Assembly (NCBI RefSeq): GCF_900102215.1
Contig: NZ_FNBG01000017.1
Span: 1 to 64,000, forward strand
Origin: Fontibacillus panacisegetis
GTDB taxonomy: Bacteria > Bacillota > Bacilli > Paenibacillales > Paenibacillaceae
DNA length: 64,000 bases
Reading direction: 5' to 3'
Positions within the stretch are counted from its first letter, which is position 1, and every line of letters begins with the position of its first letter. The position numbers and the translations under genes were made by a program. Below, piece by piece: positions 62,323 to 64,000 of the stretch. The notes under the pieces are model-generated. The model was given only the letters and a program-made list of their open reading frames with translations. It ran no database searches and was not told where the DNA came from.

Positions 62323-63006
62323 TTGTTCAAGATAATGTTAATCGAAGACGATGCAAGCCTTTTTGGAGCGATCAAAGAAAGATTCCAGCAGTGGTCTTAT
62401 GACGTATACGGAATTACCGATTTCAATAAAGTGTTTGGAGAGTTTACGAATGTAAAACCAGACCTGGTGGTCATTGATATACAGCTGCCAAAATACGATG
62501 GTTTTCATTGGTGTCGGATGATTCGCTCTCATTCCAATGTCCCAATTATCTTCCTGTCGTCACGCGACCATCCGACTGATATCGTGATGTCCATGCAGCT
62601 TGGTGCGGACGACTATGTACAGAAGCCTTTTCATTTCGACGTTCTAATCGCTAAAATTCAGGCCGTCCTGCGCCGCGTATATGATTACAACACCGAAGCT
62701 ATTTCACTTCGAACCTGGTGCGGAGCTACGATTGATTATGAAAAAAATATCGTTACCAGCGAGAAGGGAACAATTGAGCTCACCAAAAACGAACTCTTTA
62801 TTCTTAAGCTGCTCGTTGAACAGAAGAATAAAATTGTGTCCCGTGAAGAGCTGATCAAAAGCCTATGGGAGGATGATCGTTTTATTAGCGACAATACGCT
62901 CACCGTTAATGTAAATCGACTGCGGAAAAAACTAGAGGCGCTCAGTCTTGACACTATGGTAGAGACCAAAGTCGGACAAGGCTACGTAGCGATTGAAGAG
63001 GGATAA
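62323..63006 (+). CDS. OmpR-family response regulator (BceR-like)
   Basis: The receiver has EDD near 7-9, the phospho-acceptor in LVVIDIQLPKYDG near 50, and lysine in DDYVQKPFHFDV near 102. The OmpR winged helix is at residues 125-225 (VSREELIKSLWEDDRFISDN shortened to its first part, then LTVNVNRLRKKL). The BceR group regulates peptide-antibiotic exporters. It overlaps nothing and is followed three bases later by the kinase gene. A TTG at 62323 is favoured because BceR-type proteins begin with F/YKIMLIEDD, with GTGGTG before it. Confidence 0.87.
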   Translation: MFKIMLIEDDASLFGAIKERFQQWSYDVYGITDFNKVFGEFTNVKPDLVVIDIQLPKYDGFHWCRMIRSHSNVPIIFLSSRDHPTDIVMSMQLGADDYVQKPFHFDVLIAKIQAVLRRVYDYNTEAISLRTWCGATIDYEKNIVTSEKGTIELTKNELFILKLLVEQKNKIVSREELIKSLWEDDRFISDNTLTVNVNRLRKKLEALSLDTMVETKVGQGYVAIEEG

Positions 63007-63009
63007 TAC

Positions 63010-64000
63010 ATGATAATAAAATATTTGCGGGAGCGTCTTAGCTGGATAATGCTCGTTATTTGTTTGCAATTGCTTACTTTTTCCGTAGCATTTTTAGATC
63101 CGGAGATTCCGTTTCATTCCCTGCTGTACATCGTTTTTTTATCCACCGTCATCTTTGTGATCTTCCTCGTCCTGCGCTACCAGAAGGAAACTAAATTTTA
63201 TAAAAGCTTGGCAGAATGGGAGCCCCATCTCGATTTATCGAGCCTTGCTACGGCAGACAGCCCCTACGAGGAGATCATTAGTGAAAATCTCCTGCACCAG
63301 ACCAAACGACTTAAGGGGGAAGCTGAGTATAATCGAATCATGCTGGAGGAAGAAAAAGACGATTTGCTCTCCTGGGTTCATGAGGTGAAGACCCCGCTAA
63401 CAGCGATGCATCTCATGATAGAGCGTCTGGATGATGAGACCATCAAGACACAGTTAACCTACGAGTGGCTGCGCATCCATCTCCTGCTGGATCAACAGCT
63501 TCATCAAAAACGGATCGTCTTTATCGAGAACGATCTGTATGTCGAGCAGGTTCAATTAAAGCCGCTCATCTCTCAGGAGATTCGCACTCTGCGATCCTGG
63601 TGTATGCAGAAAGGAATTGGCTTTGACCTGGATCTTCAAGAGACCGAGGTATTAAGTGACGCCAAGTGGCTTGCATTTATCGTCAGACAACTGATAACGA
63701 ATGCTGTGAAATATAGTGAATCAGCAGATATTTATTTAAGGAGCTATTTTCAGGATGATGGAGTGATTCTGGAGGTACAAGATTACGGTCGCGGAATTGA
63801 TCCCAGAGACCTCCCTCGCATTTTTGATAAGGGGTTCACTTCTACACTCAACCATCGTGAACATATGGCAACCGGAATGGGCCTGTATTTGAGTAAAAAG
63901 GCTGCCGATTCGTTGATGATACATATCGATGTACATTCGAAGCCTGGAGAAGGAACAACAATGCGGCTCATTTTTCCCAAACGTAATGACTTCGTGCTCA
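63010..64000 (+). CDS. BceS-like intramembrane-sensing histidine kinase (runs off the window)
   Basis: Two helices near residues 12-30 and 38-55 with almost no outer loop are typical of intramembrane-sensing kinases. The phospho-acceptor histidine is in LLSWVHEVKTPLTAMHLM near 120, with N-box QLITNAVKYSES near 225 and the G boxes DYGRGIDP and ATGMGLYLSKKA. Relatives sense antimicrobial peptides through a BceAB-type ABC exporter, which would be expected just beyond the right edge. The reading frame is still open at 64000, at about residue 330. Confidence 0.88.
   Translation, partial: MIIKYLRERLSWIMLVICLQLLTFSVAFLDPEIPFHSLLYIVFLSTVIFVIFLVLRYQKETKFYKSLAEWEPHLDLSSLATADSPYEEIISENLLHQTKRLKGEAEYNRIMLEEEKDDLLSWVHEVKTPLTAMHLMIERLDDETIKTQLTYEWLRIHLLLDQQLHQKRIVFIENDLYVEQVQLKPLISQEIRTLRSWCMQKGIGFDLDLQETEVLSDAKWLAFIVRQLITNAVKYSESADIYLRSYFQDDGVILEVQDYGRGIDPRDLPRIFDKGFTSTLNHREHMATGMGLYLSKKAADSLMIHIDVHSKPGEGTTMRLIFPKRNDFVL

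Overview
The window looks like a chromosomal segment of a Paenibacillus-type member of the Bacillota. This is inferred from moderately low GC, strong AGGAGG-type ribosome binding sites, frequent TTG/GTG starts, a GH94 cellobiose phosphorylase with LacI control, a 7TM-DISM hybrid kinase, a BceRS-like pair, and repeated GGGGCTGTCCC-bordered elements. No rRNA, tRNA, prophage or CRISPR array was seen.

Layout. 1-2.6 kb: the end of an IS1182-type element has cut off the 3' part of an LmrB-like drug exporter; its LmrA-like repressor and a good operator match remain. 3.6-17 kb: ordinary housekeeping genes (HD hydrolase, rpiA, MFS exporter, RNA-polymerase recycling helicase HelD, aromatic-acid exporter, AI-2E family permease, lactonase, aldose epimerase, NlpC/P60 lipoprotein). 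17.2-26 kb: sugar use, with a LacI repressor and cellobiose phosphorylase sharing a palindromic operator, a chemoreceptor without an outer sensor domain, and a GH36 alpha-galactosidase.

26-46.4 kb is the most interesting part. A minus-strand run encodes a two-NodB lipoprotein, a UDP-HexNAc-type dehydrogenase, a PilZ-linked processive family-2 glycosyltransferase, a deacetylase-like membrane protein, a GH18-like protein, a sortase, a giant hybrid sensor with two different kinase cores, and a GGDEF diguanylate cyclase. Upstream lie an LPKTG surface adhesin, a BTAD-type response regulator, a secreted transglutaminase-like protein behind a class I c-di-GMP riboswitch, and a DUF4349 lipoprotein. 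Together they read as a c-di-GMP-tuned cell-surface or matrix system: an acidic amino-sugar polymer made and trimmed at the membrane, a sortase-anchored adhesin, and a riboswitch-controlled transglutaminase-fold protein. This is inference from content and order.

46.5-58.4 kb: a FabF-like ketosynthase divergent from an MmyB-type regulator, then many small accessory genes. At least three are internally deleted and frameshifted (two GNATs and amj). A second LacI regulator and an MFS exporter follow, with a perfect 22-bp palindrome between them. 58.4-64 kb: GNAT, a Cache-GGDEF cyclase, Asp23-like protein, TetR, and a BceR/BceS-like two-component pair running off the edge.

Four intergenic repeats (about 3.0, 23.4, 42.7 and 59.1 kb) each carry four short hairpins with nearly fixed spacing. 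Three have transposon-like ends. One has a different hairpin sequence in the same architecture. All four lie just after the 3' end of a minus-strand gene.
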